NCBI RefSeq assembly: GCF_041714655.1
Contig: NZ_CP168219.1
Span: 3,038,001 to 3,102,000 of the forward strand
Length of the DNA: 64,000 bases
Source of the DNA: Pseudoroseicyclus_A sp041714655
Lineage (GTDB): Bacteria > Pseudomonadota > Alphaproteobacteria > Rhodobacterales > Rhodobacteraceae
Reading direction: 5' to 3'
Under the pieces are notes generated by a model, which searched no databases, had not been told where the DNA came from, and saw only the letters and a list, made by a program, of their open reading frames with translations. This document shows, one piece after another, positions 8,821-17,196 of this stretch (position 1 is the first letter of the stretch; every line of letters begins with the position of its first letter). The translations under genes were made by a program, and so were the position numbers.

Positions 8821-9465
8821 ATGGCCCGCCCGCTCTCCTATGAAGAGATCCGCACCTGCTTTCAGCGCTTCGAGGCCGCCGACCCGGCGCCGGCGAGCGA
8901 ACTGCACTACGTGAACCCCTATACGCTCGTCGTCGCCGTCGCGCTCTCCGCCCAGGCCACCGATGCCGGGGTCAACCGCGCCACCGGGCCGCTGTTCGAG
9001 AAGGTCACGACGCCGCACCAGATGCTGGATCTCGGCGAGGAGGCCCTCACCGAGCATATCAAGACCATCGGCCTCTTCCGCAACAAGGCGAAGAACGTCA
9101 TGGCGCTCTCCCGCCTCCTCGTCGAGGAGCATGGCGGCGAGGTGCCCGCCTCGCGCGCGGCGCTGACCGCCCTGCCCGGCGTCGGGCGGAAGACGGCGAA
9201 CGTCGTCCTCAACGTCGCCTTCAACTTTCCCGCCCAGGCGGTCGACACGCATATCTTCCGCGTCTCCAACCGCACCGGCCTCGCCCCCGGCAAGGACGTG
9301 CTGGCCGTCGAGCGCGCCATCGAGGATCGCGTGCCCGTTCCCTGGCAGCAGCATGCCCATCACTGGCTCATCCTGCACGGCCGCTACATCTGCATGGCCC
9401 GCAAACCCCGCTGCGCGGATTGCCTGATCCGCGACATCTGCACCTTCGAGGAGAAGACCTCATGA
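8821..9465 (+). CDS. nth: Endonuclease III
   Basis: A 214-residue bifunctional DNA glycosylase/AP lyase for oxidised pyrimidines. The helix-hairpin-helix LPGVGRKTANVVL (about 118-130) holds the catalytic Lys and VDTHIFRVSNR the catalytic Asp. The C-terminus has the 4Fe-4S ligand pattern C-x6-C-x2-C-x5-C (CMARKPRC..C..C). All expected residues are present. The ATG at 8821 starts at the conserved MARPLSYEEI; an earlier in-frame start at 8785 has no support. The stop overlaps the next gene (ATGA). Confidence 0.95.
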   Translation: MARPLSYEEIRTCFQRFEAADPAPASELHYVNPYTLVVAVALSAQATDAGVNRATGPLFEKVTTPHQMLDLGEEALTEHIKTIGLFRNKAKNVMALSRLLVEEHGGEVPASRAALTALPGVGRKTANVVLNVAFNFPAQAVDTHIFRVSNRTGLAPGKDVLAVERAIEDRVPVPWQQHAHHWLILHGRYICMARKPRCADCLIRDICTFEEKTS

Positions 9466-10445
9466 CCCACGCCCAGGTTGTCGGTATCGGCAATGCCGTC
9501 GTCGACGTTCTGTCCGAATGCGACGACAATTTCCTCGCCAACATGGGGATCGACAAGGGCGTCATGCAGCTCGTCGAGCGCGAGCGCGGCGAGGTGCTCT
9601 ACGGCGCCATGCGCGAGCGGCGGCAGGCGCCCGGCGGCTCGGTCGGCAACACCATCGCCGGTCTCGGCAATCTCGGCCTGACAACCGCCTTCATCGGAAG
9701 GGTGCGCGACGATGCGCTCGGGCGCTTCTACGCCTCGGCGCTGGAAGCGGCGGGGACGGCCTTCCCCAACCCGCCGGTCGCGGGCGGGGCGCTGCCGACC
9801 TCGCGCTCGATGATCTTCGTCACGCCCGACGGCGAGCGCTCGATGAACACCTATCTCGGCATCTCCTCCGAGCTCTCGCCCGCCGACGTGCCGGCTGAGG
9901 TCGCCCGCGGCGCCGACATCCTCTTCCTCGAGGGCTATCTCTACGATCGCCCCGAGGGCAAGAAGGCCTTCGAGGAGGCGGCGCGGCTCTGCCATGCCGG
10001 CGGCGGCCGGGCCGGCATCGCCCTCTCCGACCCGTTCTGCGTCGACCGCCACAGGGACGACTTCCGCCGGCTGGTGAAGGAGCTCGACTACGTGATCGGC
10101 AACGAGCACGAATGGGAATCGCTCTACCAGACGGATCTCTCCGCCGCCCTCGAACAGGCCTCGCAGGACGCCGGGCTCGTTGTCTGCACCCGCTCGGGCA
10201 GCGACGTGATCGTCACGGACGGCGACACTTTGGCCGAGGTGCCGGTGAAGCGCGTCGTGCCGGTCGATGCGACCGGCGCCGGCGATCTCTTCGCGGCCGG
10301 CTTCATTTACGGGATGGCCCATGGCGCGGACCTCGCCACCTCCGGCCGCATGGGCTGCGTGGCGGCGGCCGAGGTCATCAGCCATTTCGGCGCGCGGCCC
10401 GAGACGGATCTGCGCGCGCTCTTCCGCAAGGAAGGCCTGATCTGA
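9462..10445 (+). CDS. Adenosine kinase (PfkB family)
   Basis: A 327-residue ribokinase-fold sugar/nucleoside kinase. The N-terminal GIGNAVVDV, the GGSVGNTIAGLGNLG segment and the C-terminal DATGAGDLFAAGF anion-hole motif with its catalytic Asp define PfkB. Close alphaproteobacterial relatives are annotated adenosine kinase (adenosine to AMP, purine salvage), but a sugar kinase role cannot be excluded from sequence alone. Translation is coupled to nth by an ATGA overlap. Confidence 0.78.
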   Translation: MTHAQVVGIGNAVVDVLSECDDNFLANMGIDKGVMQLVERERGEVLYGAMRERRQAPGGSVGNTIAGLGNLGLTTAFIGRVRDDALGRFYASALEAAGTAFPNPPVAGGALPTSRSMIFVTPDGERSMNTYLGISSELSPADVPAEVARGADILFLEGYLYDRPEGKKAFEEAARLCHAGGGRAGIALSDPFCVDRHRDDFRRLVKELDYVIGNEHEWESLYQTDLSAALEQASQDAGLVVCTRSGSDVIVTDGDTLAEVPVKRVVPVDATGAGDLFAAGFIYGMAHGADLATSGRMGCVAAAEVISHFGARPETDLRALFRKEGLI

Positions 10446-10458
10446 GGGCAGCCGCCCC

Positions 10459-10488
10459 CGCGAGCCCGCCCGTTAGGGCGGGCCGAGC
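10459..10488. repeat. Repeat family B, copy 1
   Basis: CGCGAGCCCGCC-CGTTA-GGGCGGGCCGAGC is a palindromic element just after the adenosine kinase gene, probably acting as a terminator for both converging genes. Copies: 13743-13773 (same orientation) and 26583-26615 (reverse). Confidence 0.6.
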
Positions 10489-10495
10489 AGGCGCC

Positions 10496-11314
10496 CTACC
10501 CCGCCAGCTTTACATGCACCTCGTCGAGGTCGATCTCGCCCAAAGGCATCTTGTTGCCCGGGTTCTCGAAATCGTAGCGGAAGAGCTGGAAGTCGCGCTT
10601 GTAGATCTCGTAGACGAGATGCATCGACAGGTCGTCGAAATACTCCTCAACGGCATGCGCCCGCTTCGGCCCGTGGCCCTCGCTCTCGTTGAAGCGCGGG
10701 ATCTCGTCCAGCTTCACCGGCACCGGGGTCTCGATGCGGGAGAGGACCTTCTCCATCCCCTCGTTGAACCGCTCCGTCCAGATGATCTCGTCATAGCGGC
10801 CGCCGTTGACGACGAACGTCGCGGCATGGCCCGACATCGCCGACCAGTGGATGTCCGGCGTCATCGGCTTCTTCCAGCGGATGGTGTCGCGGGCGAAGAG
10901 CAGGAACCGCCGGAAGCTCTTGATCTGGTCGAAGTCGAACCCGTCCTCGGGGCTGCCCACCTCGATCCCGTATTTCTGCACCAGAAGCGGCACGAGATTG
11001 CCGCGGTAGCGCCGCCCGTTGCGCTGGATGCCGCAGATCTTGTCGAAGAAACTCGACAGGATCCGCGTGTAGGGGTTCCGCACGCAGGTGAAGGCGAAGC
11101 TCTTGTGCGCCTCGACATTGGCGGTGATCTTCGCCTGGCTCGCCTCGATCCCCCATTTGTGCAGCCCTTCCTGCGCATCATGGATGTCGCCGTCGAAGAA
11201 CCGCCCGTGATCGGAGAAATACATGATCTGGCCGATGGTCGAGCAGGCGCATTTCGGCACCACGCGGTAGACCATGCTCTCGCTCTCGGTCATCCATGTT
11301 CCCGGATAGCCCAT
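10496..11314 (-). CDS. Sulfotransferase family 2-like protein
   Basis: A 272-residue protein with the PAPS-binding features of the Sulfotransfer_2 family: an N-terminal 5'-phosphate loop, VPKCACSTIGQ (about 19-29), and a downstream FTCVRNPYTRILSSFFDK segment that matches the 3'-phosphate site (R..P..R..S). It should move sulfate from PAPS to a hydroxyl, probably on a glycan. The ATG at 11314 is chosen over 11368 for its GAGGAG ribosome site. It diverges from a glycosyltransferase gene across 103 bases, suggesting the two act on the same polysaccharide. The acceptor is unknown. Confidence 0.8.
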   Translation of the reverse strand: MGYPGTWMTESESMVYRVVPKCACSTIGQIMYFSDHGRFFDGDIHDAQEGLHKWGIEASQAKITANVEAHKSFAFTCVRNPYTRILSSFFDKICGIQRNGRRYRGNLVPLLVQKYGIEVGSPEDGFDFDQIKSFRRFLLFARDTIRWKKPMTPDIHWSAMSGHAATFVVNGGRYDEIIWTERFNEGMEKVLSRIETPVPVKLDEIPRFNESEGHGPKRAHAVEEYFDDLSMHLVYEIYKRDFQLFRYDFENPGNKMPLGEIDLDEVHVKLAG

Positions 11315-11417
11315 GGCTCGCCTCTCCTCGCTGCCCCGGCGGCAAATGACCACAGGGAGGGTTGTCAATTCAACGGCTCTTCGCCTAACCCCGGGTCAGG
11401 AGCGGCAAAGGGATCTC

Positions 11418-12992
11418 ATGGCGCGTATCGCCTTCATATTGCTCTGCCACAAGGACCCGGCCGCCGTCATCCAGAAGGCGCGGGCGCTGACGGCCGCGGG
11501 CGACGTCATGGCCATCCATGTCGACGCCAATGCCCCGGATGCCGCCTATGACGAGATCCATGCCGCCCTGAAGGACGACAGCTCCATCACCTTCGCCCCC
11601 CGCGTGCGCTGCGGATGGGGCGAATGGTCGCTGGTCGAGGCGACGCTCGGCGCCGCCCGCGCGGCGCTCAGGGCCTTTCCCGAGGCGAGCCATCTCTACC
11701 TTCTCTCCGGCGATTGCATGGCCATCAAATCCGCCGCCTGGGCGCATCAGATGCTCGATGCGGACGATGCCGATTACATCGAGAGCGTGGATTTCCACGA
11801 CAGCGGCTGGATCAAGACGGGCATCCGCGAAGAGCGTCTGACGCTCCGCCACTGGTTCAACGAGCGCAGCCAGAAGCGGCTGTTCTACACCTCGCTGAAC
11901 CTGCAGCGCCGTCTCGGCCTCACCCGCCGGCCGCCCGAAGACCTGACGATCATGATCGGCTCGCAATGGTGGTGCCTGCGCCGCCGCACGATGGAGGCGA
12001 TCCTCGCCTTCCTCGCCGAGCGGCCGGACGTGCTGCGCTTCTTCCGCACCACCTGGATCCCCGACGAGACCTTCTTCCAGACCATGGTCCGTCATCTCGT
12101 CCCCGAGGCCGAGATCCGCAACCGGACGCTGACCTTCCTGATGTTCACCGACTACGGAATGCCGGTGACCTTCTACAACGATCATTACGAGATGCTGCTC
12201 GGGCAGGATTACCTCTTCGCCCGCAAGATCTCGCCCGAGGCGGATCAGCTCAAGGCGCGGCTCGGCGATCTCTATGCCTCGGGGCGCACGGATTTCCGCA
12301 TCTCAGGCGAGGGGCGGCGGCTCTTTTCCTTCCTGACGGGCCGGGGCCGCCACGGCCGGCGCTTCGGCCCGCGCTTCTGGGAATCGGGCGTCTCGATGGG
12401 GCGCGAGCGGGTACTCTATGTCATCGCCTCGAAGAAATGGCATGTGGCCAAGCGGCTCGTCGGCGCCATCCGCGCGGCGACGGGCATCCCCTGCCTCGAT
12501 TTCATCTTCAACGAAGAGGACGCGCCGCTCCCCGATCTCGGCGGCATCCAGTCCTCCATCGCCAAGCGCACCCGGCACCGGCGGGCGATGATGCGGATGC
12601 TCTTCGACCATGAGGACAGCGACCGGCTGCTGATCTGCCTCGATGTCTCCGGCATCGACCATCTGCAGGATTTCGCCTCTGACAGTTGCGAGCTTCGCGT
12701 GCTCGAGCTCGACTGCGCCTATTCAGACGAGTTCCTCGCCGGCCATGCCCGGCGGATGGGGCTTGCCGGGGACGAGACGAGCGCCGCCGGGCTGGCGCTG
12801 CTCCTGCCGACGCTCCGCAACGACATCGCCTGGGAGACGGAGCGGCTCCGCGCGCTCGGCCTGCCGCATCTTGGGCGGCTCCGCGAAGAGGCGAGCCCCA
12901 CCGAATGGGCCGCCGCCATTGCGGATTTCCTCCAAGTCGGGCAGGAGGAAGCGGCAGAGATCGCCGCGACTCCGCAGCTCTTTGCCGACTGA
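11418..12992 (+). CDS. Core-2/I-branching beta-1,6-GlcNAc-transferase-like glycosyltransferase with C-terminal domain
   Basis: A 524-residue protein. Residues 1 to ~270 resemble GT14 enzymes: MARIAFILLCHKDP at the start, then AIHVDAN, LLSGDCMAIKS and GSQWWCLRRR. The remaining ~250 residues form a separate domain seen in relatives as DUF5928, whose role is not known. There are no membrane segments. The start at 11418 has an AAAGGGA ribosome site; the frame is open further upstream but without support. With the divergent sulfotransferase it probably decorates a surface or exported glycan. Confidence 0.75.
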   Translation: MARIAFILLCHKDPAAVIQKARALTAAGDVMAIHVDANAPDAAYDEIHAALKDDSSITFAPRVRCGWGEWSLVEATLGAARAALRAFPEASHLYLLSGDCMAIKSAAWAHQMLDADDADYIESVDFHDSGWIKTGIREERLTLRHWFNERSQKRLFYTSLNLQRRLGLTRRPPEDLTIMIGSQWWCLRRRTMEAILAFLAERPDVLRFFRTTWIPDETFFQTMVRHLVPEAEIRNRTLTFLMFTDYGMPVTFYNDHYEMLLGQDYLFARKISPEADQLKARLGDLYASGRTDFRISGEGRRLFSFLTGRGRHGRRFGPRFWESGVSMGRERVLYVIASKKWHVAKRLVGAIRAATGIPCLDFIFNEEDAPLPDLGGIQSSIAKRTRHRRAMMRMLFDHEDSDRLLICLDVSGIDHLQDFASDSCELRVLELDCAYSDEFLAGHARRMGLAGDETSAAGLALLLPTLRNDIAWETERLRALGLPHLGRLREEASPTEWAAAIADFLQVGQEEAAEIAATPQLFAD

Positions 12993-13016
12993 CGCCGAGC
13001 CCCGGGAAGAGGCCCC

Positions 13017-13385
13017 ATGACCTTCGATTACGATCCCGAGAACATCTTCGCGAAGATCCTCCGCGGCGAGATTCCGAACAAGACGGTCCATGAGAGCGAG
13101 CATGCCCTCGCCTTCGAGGATATCTCTCCCCAGGCGCCCGTGCATGTCATGGTGATCCCGAAGGGGCCTTACGTCTCGCTCGATCACTTCGCGGCCGAGG
13201 CGAGCCCGGAGGAGCAGGTCGGCTTCTTCGCCGCCGTGGCGGAGGTCTGCCGGATCCTCGGGGTGGAGGAGGGCTTCCGCGCCATCGCCAATGCCCGGGG
13301 ACATGCGCATCAGGAGGTGCCGCATTTCCACCTGCATATCCTCGGCGGCCGCCCGCTCGGCCCCATGCTGACAGCCACGGAGTGA
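13017..13385 (+). CDS. HIT family nucleotide hydrolase (HinT-like)
   Basis: A 122-residue histidine-triad protein. IFAKILRGEIPNKTV and AFEDISPQAPVH are N-terminal HIT features, and VPHFHLHILGG near residue 100 is the catalytic His-x-His-x-His triad. Such proteins hydrolyse AMP-lysine or other adenosine phosphoramidates. It follows the glycosyltransferase by 24 bases and precedes the zinc-finger gene by 5. Confidence 0.92.
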   Translation: MTFDYDPENIFAKILRGEIPNKTVHESEHALAFEDISPQAPVHVMVIPKGPYVSLDHFAAEASPEEQVGFFAAVAEVCRILGVEEGFRAIANARGHAHQEVPHFHLHILGGRPLGPMLTATE

Positions 13386-13390
13386 GCCCG

Positions 13391-13588
13391 ATGAGACCCC
13401 AAGCCTCCGCCTATCCGGCCCCCGAGACCCGCACGACCCACGCCCGCCGCTTTGCCTGCGACGGCGGCGAGGGCGCGCTCGGCCATCCCCGCGTCTGGCT
13501 GACGATCCCCCTCGGCGCGGCCTCCGTCGACTGCCCCTATTGCGACGCCCGCTGGGTGCTCGAGGGTGACGGGGCGGATCACCACTGA
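13391..13588 (+). CDS. CHCC-type zinc-finger domain protein
   Basis: A 65-residue protein with C23, H32, C48 and C51 in the spacing C-x8-H-x15-C-x2-C, the zf-CHCC domain related to the NDUFS6 subunit of respiratory complex I. In alphaproteobacteria small proteins of this type are thought to accompany complex I, but that role is inferred. The ATG at 13391 is preferred to a GTG at 13382 because GGAG at 13379-13382 is correctly spaced from it. Confidence 0.85.
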   Translation: MRPQASAYPAPETRTTHARRFACDGGEGALGHPRVWLTIPLGAASVDCPYCDARWVLEGDGADHH

Positions 13589-13604
13589 CGGGGACGGTGT
13601 GCAT

Positions 13605-13700
13605 GGTGGGTTGAAAACCCACCCTACGCCCGGCGCCGCTACCGCCCCCGGGCACCGGCGAGACGCACGGCCACCCCGTAGGGTGGGTTTGTAACCCACC
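13605..13700. repeat. Repeat family A, facing pair (copies 1 and 2)
   Basis: Copy 1 is GGTGGGTT-GAA-AACCCACC followed by CTAC (13605-13627). Copy 2 is GTAGG then GTGGGTTTGTAACCCACC (13678-13700). They are in opposite orientation, so the pair can also fold as one large stem. This palindrome type (GTAGGGTGGGTT..AACCCACC) is common between genes in many proteobacteria. Confidence 0.7.
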
Positions 13701-13742
13701 GTGCCGCCCCTCACCCTATCGCACCGCTCAAACGGGCTCGCC

Positions 13743-13773
13743 CGCGAGCCCGCCCGTGATGGCGGGCCGAGCC
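13743..13773. repeat. Repeat family B, copy 2
   Basis: CGCGAGCCCGCC-CGTGAT-GGCGGGCCGAGC, nearly identical to the element at 10459. It ends 9 bases before composite repeat C copy 1. Confidence 0.6.
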
Positions 13774-13782
13774 TCTCCCCGG

Positions 13783-13981
13783 TCGCCGCGCAGGGCGAGC
13801 GCCGGCCCGGGGGGTTGGCGCTCCGACAGTCGAGCGGCGCGCTTTATGGTGCAACCCACCTCTCCGCTCACAGGCTGCGCCGAGCCCCACCAGAGCGCCA
13901 GCCCGCGGGACGGGCCGGCGCTCGCCCTGCGCCGTTCCGGCGCGTGCCGGGCGGGGGATGAGCGGGACCGTTGAACAAAGG
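13783..13981. repeat. Composite structured repeat C, copy 1
   Basis: About 200 bases that align along their whole length with 26701-26897. The outer arms are long imperfect inverted repeats: GGGCGAGCGCCGGCCCG at about 13793-13809 against CGGGCCGGCGCTCGCCC at about 13910-13926, with inner arms TTGGCGCTC / GAGCGCCAG. The centre contains CTTTATGG and CCGCTCAC in both copies. Both copies end in CAAAGG directly followed by a family A palindrome. No open frame is shared. It looks like a non-autonomous mobile or structured-RNA element. Confidence 0.7.
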
Positions 13982-13982
13982 C

Positions 13983-14005
13983 GTAGGGTGGGTTTGTAAC
14001 CCACC
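13983..14005. repeat. Repeat family A, copy 3
   Basis: GTAGG then GTGGGTTTGTAACCCACC, identical to copy 2 at 13678, attached to the 3' end of composite repeat C copy 1. Confidence 0.7.
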
Positions 14006-14091
14006 ACGCTCCTCGCCCCCCCCACCCCTCCCCTCTGGCCCTCCGCGCCCCCCTGTGGCACCTCTAGGCCCAACCTGAGGAGCGCCAGCAC

Positions 14092-16911
14092 ATGAGCACA
14101 TTCGGCAAGGGCCACCATCTGATGCTGGTCGACGGCTCGGCCTTCATCTTCCGCGCCTACCACGCCCTGCCGCCGCTCACCCGCAAGTCCGACGGCCTGC
14201 CCGTCGGCGCCGTCTCGGGCTTCGTCAACATGCTCTTCAAGATGGTCGAGGACCAATCCGGCGACGATGCGCCCACCCATGTGGCCGTCATCTTCGACTA
14301 TTCCGGCAAGAGCTTCCGCAACGAGATCTACGACCTCTACAAGGCCCACCGCCCCCCGGCGCCGGAGGACCTCGTCCCCCAGTTCCCGCTCACCCGCACC
14401 GCCACGCGGGCCTTCAACATCCCCGCCATCGAGATCGAGGGCTTCGAGGCCGATGACATCATCGGCGCCCTCTCCTGCCGGGCGCGGGATGCCGGCGGGC
14501 GGGTCACCATCGTCTCCTCCGACAAGGACCTGATGCAACTCGTCGGCGACGGGGTCGAGATGTTCGACCCGATGAAGAACAAGCGCATTGACCGCGAGGG
14601 CGTCTTCGAGAAGTTCGGCGTCTATCCCGACCGGGTGGTCGACGTGCAGTCGCTCGCCGGCGATTCCGTCGACAACGTGCCCGGCGCCCCCGGCATCGGC
14701 CTCAAGACCGCTGCGCTCCTCATCAACGAATTCGGCGACCTCGAGACGCTCCTCGCCCGCGCCGAGGAGATCAAGCAGCCCAAGCGCCGCCAGACGCTGG
14801 TCGACAATGCCGAGCAGATCCGCATCTCGCGCCGGCTGGTGGCGCTCGATTGCGAGATGGACTGCCCGATCACCCTCGAGGAGCTCGAGGTGAAGGACCC
14901 GGATCCCGAGGTGCTCCTGCCCTTCCTCGCCGAGATGGAATTCCGCTCGCTCTCCAAGCGCATCGCCGACAAGCTCGGCGTCGACACGCCGGTCATCGCC
15001 GACGCCCAGGGCGGCGCCTCCGGCGAGACCGCGCAGGAGATCGCCCGCGAGGAGCTGCCGCCCCCGCCCTTCCCCGAGAGCTACACCTGCATCCGCGACG
15101 CCGAGCTGCTCGGCCGCTGGATCGCCGCCATCTACGAGCGTGGCCATGTGGCCATCGACACCGAGACGACCTCGCTCTCCGAGATGCGGGCCGAGCTCGT
15201 CGGCATCTCGCTCTGCGTCACCCCGGGCGAGGCGGCCTATATCCCGGTCACGCACAAGGAATCGGGCGACGGCGAAGGGCTCTTCGACACCGGCGCGCTG
15301 GCCGAGGGGCAGATGGGGCTGGCCGAGGCCATCGACCTCCTGAAACCCGTCCTCGAGGATCCCTCGATCCTCAAGATCGGCCAGAACATGAAGTACGACG
15401 CGAAGATCTTCGCGCGCTACGGCATCGATGTCGCGCCGATCGACGACACGATGCTGATGAGCTACGCGCTGCACGCCGGGCTCCACAACCACGGCATGGA
15501 CGAGCTCTCCGAGCGCTACCTCGCCCACCGCCCGATCCAGATCAAATCGCTCCTCGGCTCCGGCAAGGCGGCGATCACCTTCGACCGGGTGCCGGTGGAC
15601 GATGCGGTTAGATACGCCGCCGAGGATGCCGACGTGACGATGCGGCTCTGGCAGCTCTTCAAGCCGCGCCTGCATGAAGCGCAGGTGACCCGGGTCTACG
15701 AGCGCATGGAGCGGCCGCTGGTCCCCGTTCTGGCACGGATGGAGATGGCGGGCATCAAGGTCGATCGCGACCACCTCTCCCGCATGTCCAACGCCTTCGC
15801 GCAGAAGATGGCGGGGCTGGAGGCGGAGATCCAGGAGAAGGCCGGCCGGCCCTTCAACGTGGGAAGCCCCAAGCAGCTCGGCGAAATCCTCTTCGACGAG
15901 CTCGCCCTCCCCGGCGGCAAGAAGGGCAAGACCGGCGCCTGGGGCACCGGGGCCGACGTGCTGGAGGATCTGGCCACCGAGCATGAGCTCCCCGGCCTGA
16001 TCCTCGACTGGCGGCAGATCGCGAAACTGAAGAGCACCTATACGGATGCGCTGCAGGAGCACATCCATGTCGACACGGGCCGGGTGCATACGAGCTATTC
16101 TATCGCCGGCGCCAATACCGGCCGCCTCGCCTCCACCGACCCCAACCTGCAGAACATCCCCGTCCGCACCGAAGAGGGCCGCCGCATCCGCGAGGCCTTC
16201 ATCGCCGAAGAGGGGAACGTGCTGGTCAGCCTCGACTATTCCCAGATCGAGCTGAGGATCCTCGCCCATATCGCCGGCATCGAGCAGCTCCGCGAGGCCT
16301 TCGCCGAGGGGCAGGACATTCACGCGGCCACGGCCTCGGAGATGTTCAACGTGCCCATGGAGGCGATGACCCCCGACATCCGCCGCCAGGCCAAGGCGAT
16401 CAACTTCGGGGTGATCTACGGCATCTCCGGCTTCGGCCTCGCCCGCAACCTGCGCATCCCCCGCGCCGAGGCGCAGGGCTTCATCGACCGCTATTTCGAG
16501 CGCTTCCCCGGCATCCGCGCCTATATGGACGACAGCGTCGCCTTCGCGAAGGAGCACGGACGGGTCGAAACGCTCTTCGGCCGGCGCATCCACACGCCCG
16601 AGATCAACGCCTCCGGCCCCCATGCCGGCTTCGCCCGCCGCGCCGCGATCAACGCCCGCATTCAGGGCACGGCGGCCGACATCATCCGCCGCGCGATGAC
16701 CCGGATGGAGGCCGCCATCGCCGGGCTGCCGGCGAAGATGCTCCTGCAGGTCCATGACGAACTGCTCTTCGAAGTGGAGGAGGACGCGGCCGAGACGCTG
16801 ATCGCCCGCGCCCGCGAGGTGATGGAGGGCGCCGCCTACCCGGCGCTGGAGCTCGCGGTGCCTCTGGTCGTCGACGGCGGCACGGGGCGGAACTGGGCCG
16901 AGGCGCACTGA
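14092..16911 (+). CDS. polA: DNA polymerase I
   Basis: A 939-residue three-domain enzyme for Okazaki-fragment processing and repair. Residues 1 to ~290 are the 5'-3' exonuclease (IEGFEADDIIG, SSDKDLMQL, GDSVDNVPGAPGIGLKTA). About 330-520 is the 3'-5' proofreading exonuclease with AIDTETTS, GQNMKYDAKIF and YAAEDADVT all intact. The rest is the family A polymerase: motif A SLDYSQIELR near 714, motif B RRQAKAINFGVIYG near 763 and motif C QVHDELLFEV near 885. Both acidic metal-binding motifs are present. Length is typical. It ends 20 bases before a strong GC hairpin. Confidence 0.97.
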   Translation: MSTFGKGHHLMLVDGSAFIFRAYHALPPLTRKSDGLPVGAVSGFVNMLFKMVEDQSGDDAPTHVAVIFDYSGKSFRNEIYDLYKAHRPPAPEDLVPQFPLTRTATRAFNIPAIEIEGFEADDIIGALSCRARDAGGRVTIVSSDKDLMQLVGDGVEMFDPMKNKRIDREGVFEKFGVYPDRVVDVQSLAGDSVDNVPGAPGIGLKTAALLINEFGDLETLLARAEEIKQPKRRQTLVDNAEQIRISRRLVALDCEMDCPITLEELEVKDPDPEVLLPFLAEMEFRSLSKRIADKLGVDTPVIADAQGGASGETAQEIAREELPPPPFPESYTCIRDAELLGRWIAAIYERGHVAIDTETTSLSEMRAELVGISLCVTPGEAAYIPVTHKESGDGEGLFDTGALAEGQMGLAEAIDLLKPVLEDPSILKIGQNMKYDAKIFARYGIDVAPIDDTMLMSYALHAGLHNHGMDELSERYLAHRPIQIKSLLGSGKAAITFDRVPVDDAVRYAAEDADVTMRLWQLFKPRLHEAQVTRVYERMERPLVPVLARMEMAGIKVDRDHLSRMSNAFAQKMAGLEAEIQEKAGRPFNVGSPKQLGEILFDELALPGGKKGKTGAWGTGADVLEDLATEHELPGLILDWRQIAKLKSTYTDALQEHIHVDTGRVHTSYSIAGANTGRLASTDPNLQNIPVRTEEGRRIREAFIAEEGNVLVSLDYSQIELRILAHIAGIEQLREAFAEGQDIHAATASEMFNVPMEAMTPDIRRQAKAINFGVIYGISGFGLARNLRIPRAEAQGFIDRYFERFPGIRAYMDDSVAFAKEHGRVETLFGRRIHTPEINASGPHAGFARRAAINARIQGTAADIIRRAMTRMEAAIAGLPAKMLLQVHDELLFEVEEDAAETLIARAREVMEGAAYPALELAVPLVVDGGTGRNWAEAH

Positions 16912-16930
16912 CGCCGGCCCTTGGGGGGCG

Positions 16931-16967
16931 CCGGCTCCGGGGGCCCTTGGAGGGCCCCCGGAGCCGG
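16931..16967 (+). terminator. Strong 16-bp hairpin after polA
   Basis: CCGGCTCCGGGGGCCC (16931-16946) pairs perfectly with GGGCCCCCGGAGCCGG (16952-16967) across TTGGA. There is no T-run, so it would be a non-canonical terminator or an RNA-stabilising 3' structure. Confidence 0.6.
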
Positions 16968-17018
16968 GTGGAGGCGCTGCCTCCACACCTCCGGCATATT
17001 TCCGGCCAGATGAAAGGG
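16968..17018. repeat. Repeat family D, copy 1
   Basis: GTGGAGGCGCTGCCTCCAC, then ACCTCCGGCATATTTCC and GGCCAGATGAAAGGGGA. The same order (small hairpin, CCGGC-ATATTT, GGCCAGATGAAAG) occurs at 28236-28290 and in reverse at 60921-60983; a decayed form is at 19657-19690. Confidence 0.6.
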
Positions 17019-17147
17019 GAAAGAGCCTCCTTGCCTCTGCCCCTTTTCAAATACCCTTCGGGGAGCGCGAGGGGCAGACGGCTCCTCGCTCCCAGACCAT
17101 CGACCGGGCCGGACCTCGGAAGCGGAGGGTGCCCGCCGCCGGCATGG

Positions 17148-17196
17148 CACGATTTCCGATGCGGAAATCGTGCACGGACATCGATACGATTTCCGT
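17148..17196. promoter_or_regulatory. Perfect CACGATTTCCG hairpin with a third arm
   Basis: CACGATTTCCG (17148-17158) and CGGAAATCGTG (17162-17172) form a perfect 11-bp inverted repeat with loop ATG; the core CGATTTCCG then recurs at 17188-17196. The AT-rich core stands out from its surroundings. It is 140 bases before the PhyH-type gene. Operator or alternative RNA hairpins are both possible. Confidence 0.4.

Larger units (their letters stand above)
13589..14091. other. Gene-free gap of ~500 bases filled with repeats upstream of polA
   Basis: No coding region is convincing here. From left to right it holds two family A palindromes facing each other (13605-13627 and 13678-13700), one family B element (13743-13773), the ~200 bp composite repeat C (13783-13981), a third family A palindrome (13983-14005), and a C-rich stretch before polA. 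The polA start at 14092 has GAGGAG-type purines shortly upstream (about 14077-14083). Confidence 0.7.

Noticed and set aside
13711..16986. A 1091-codon open frame on the minus strand opposite polA
   Set aside because: It is the antisense shadow of a high-GC gene: the plus strand has all polA motifs in place, while the minus frame is low-complexity Gly/Ala/Arg/Glu-rich with no recognisable domain.
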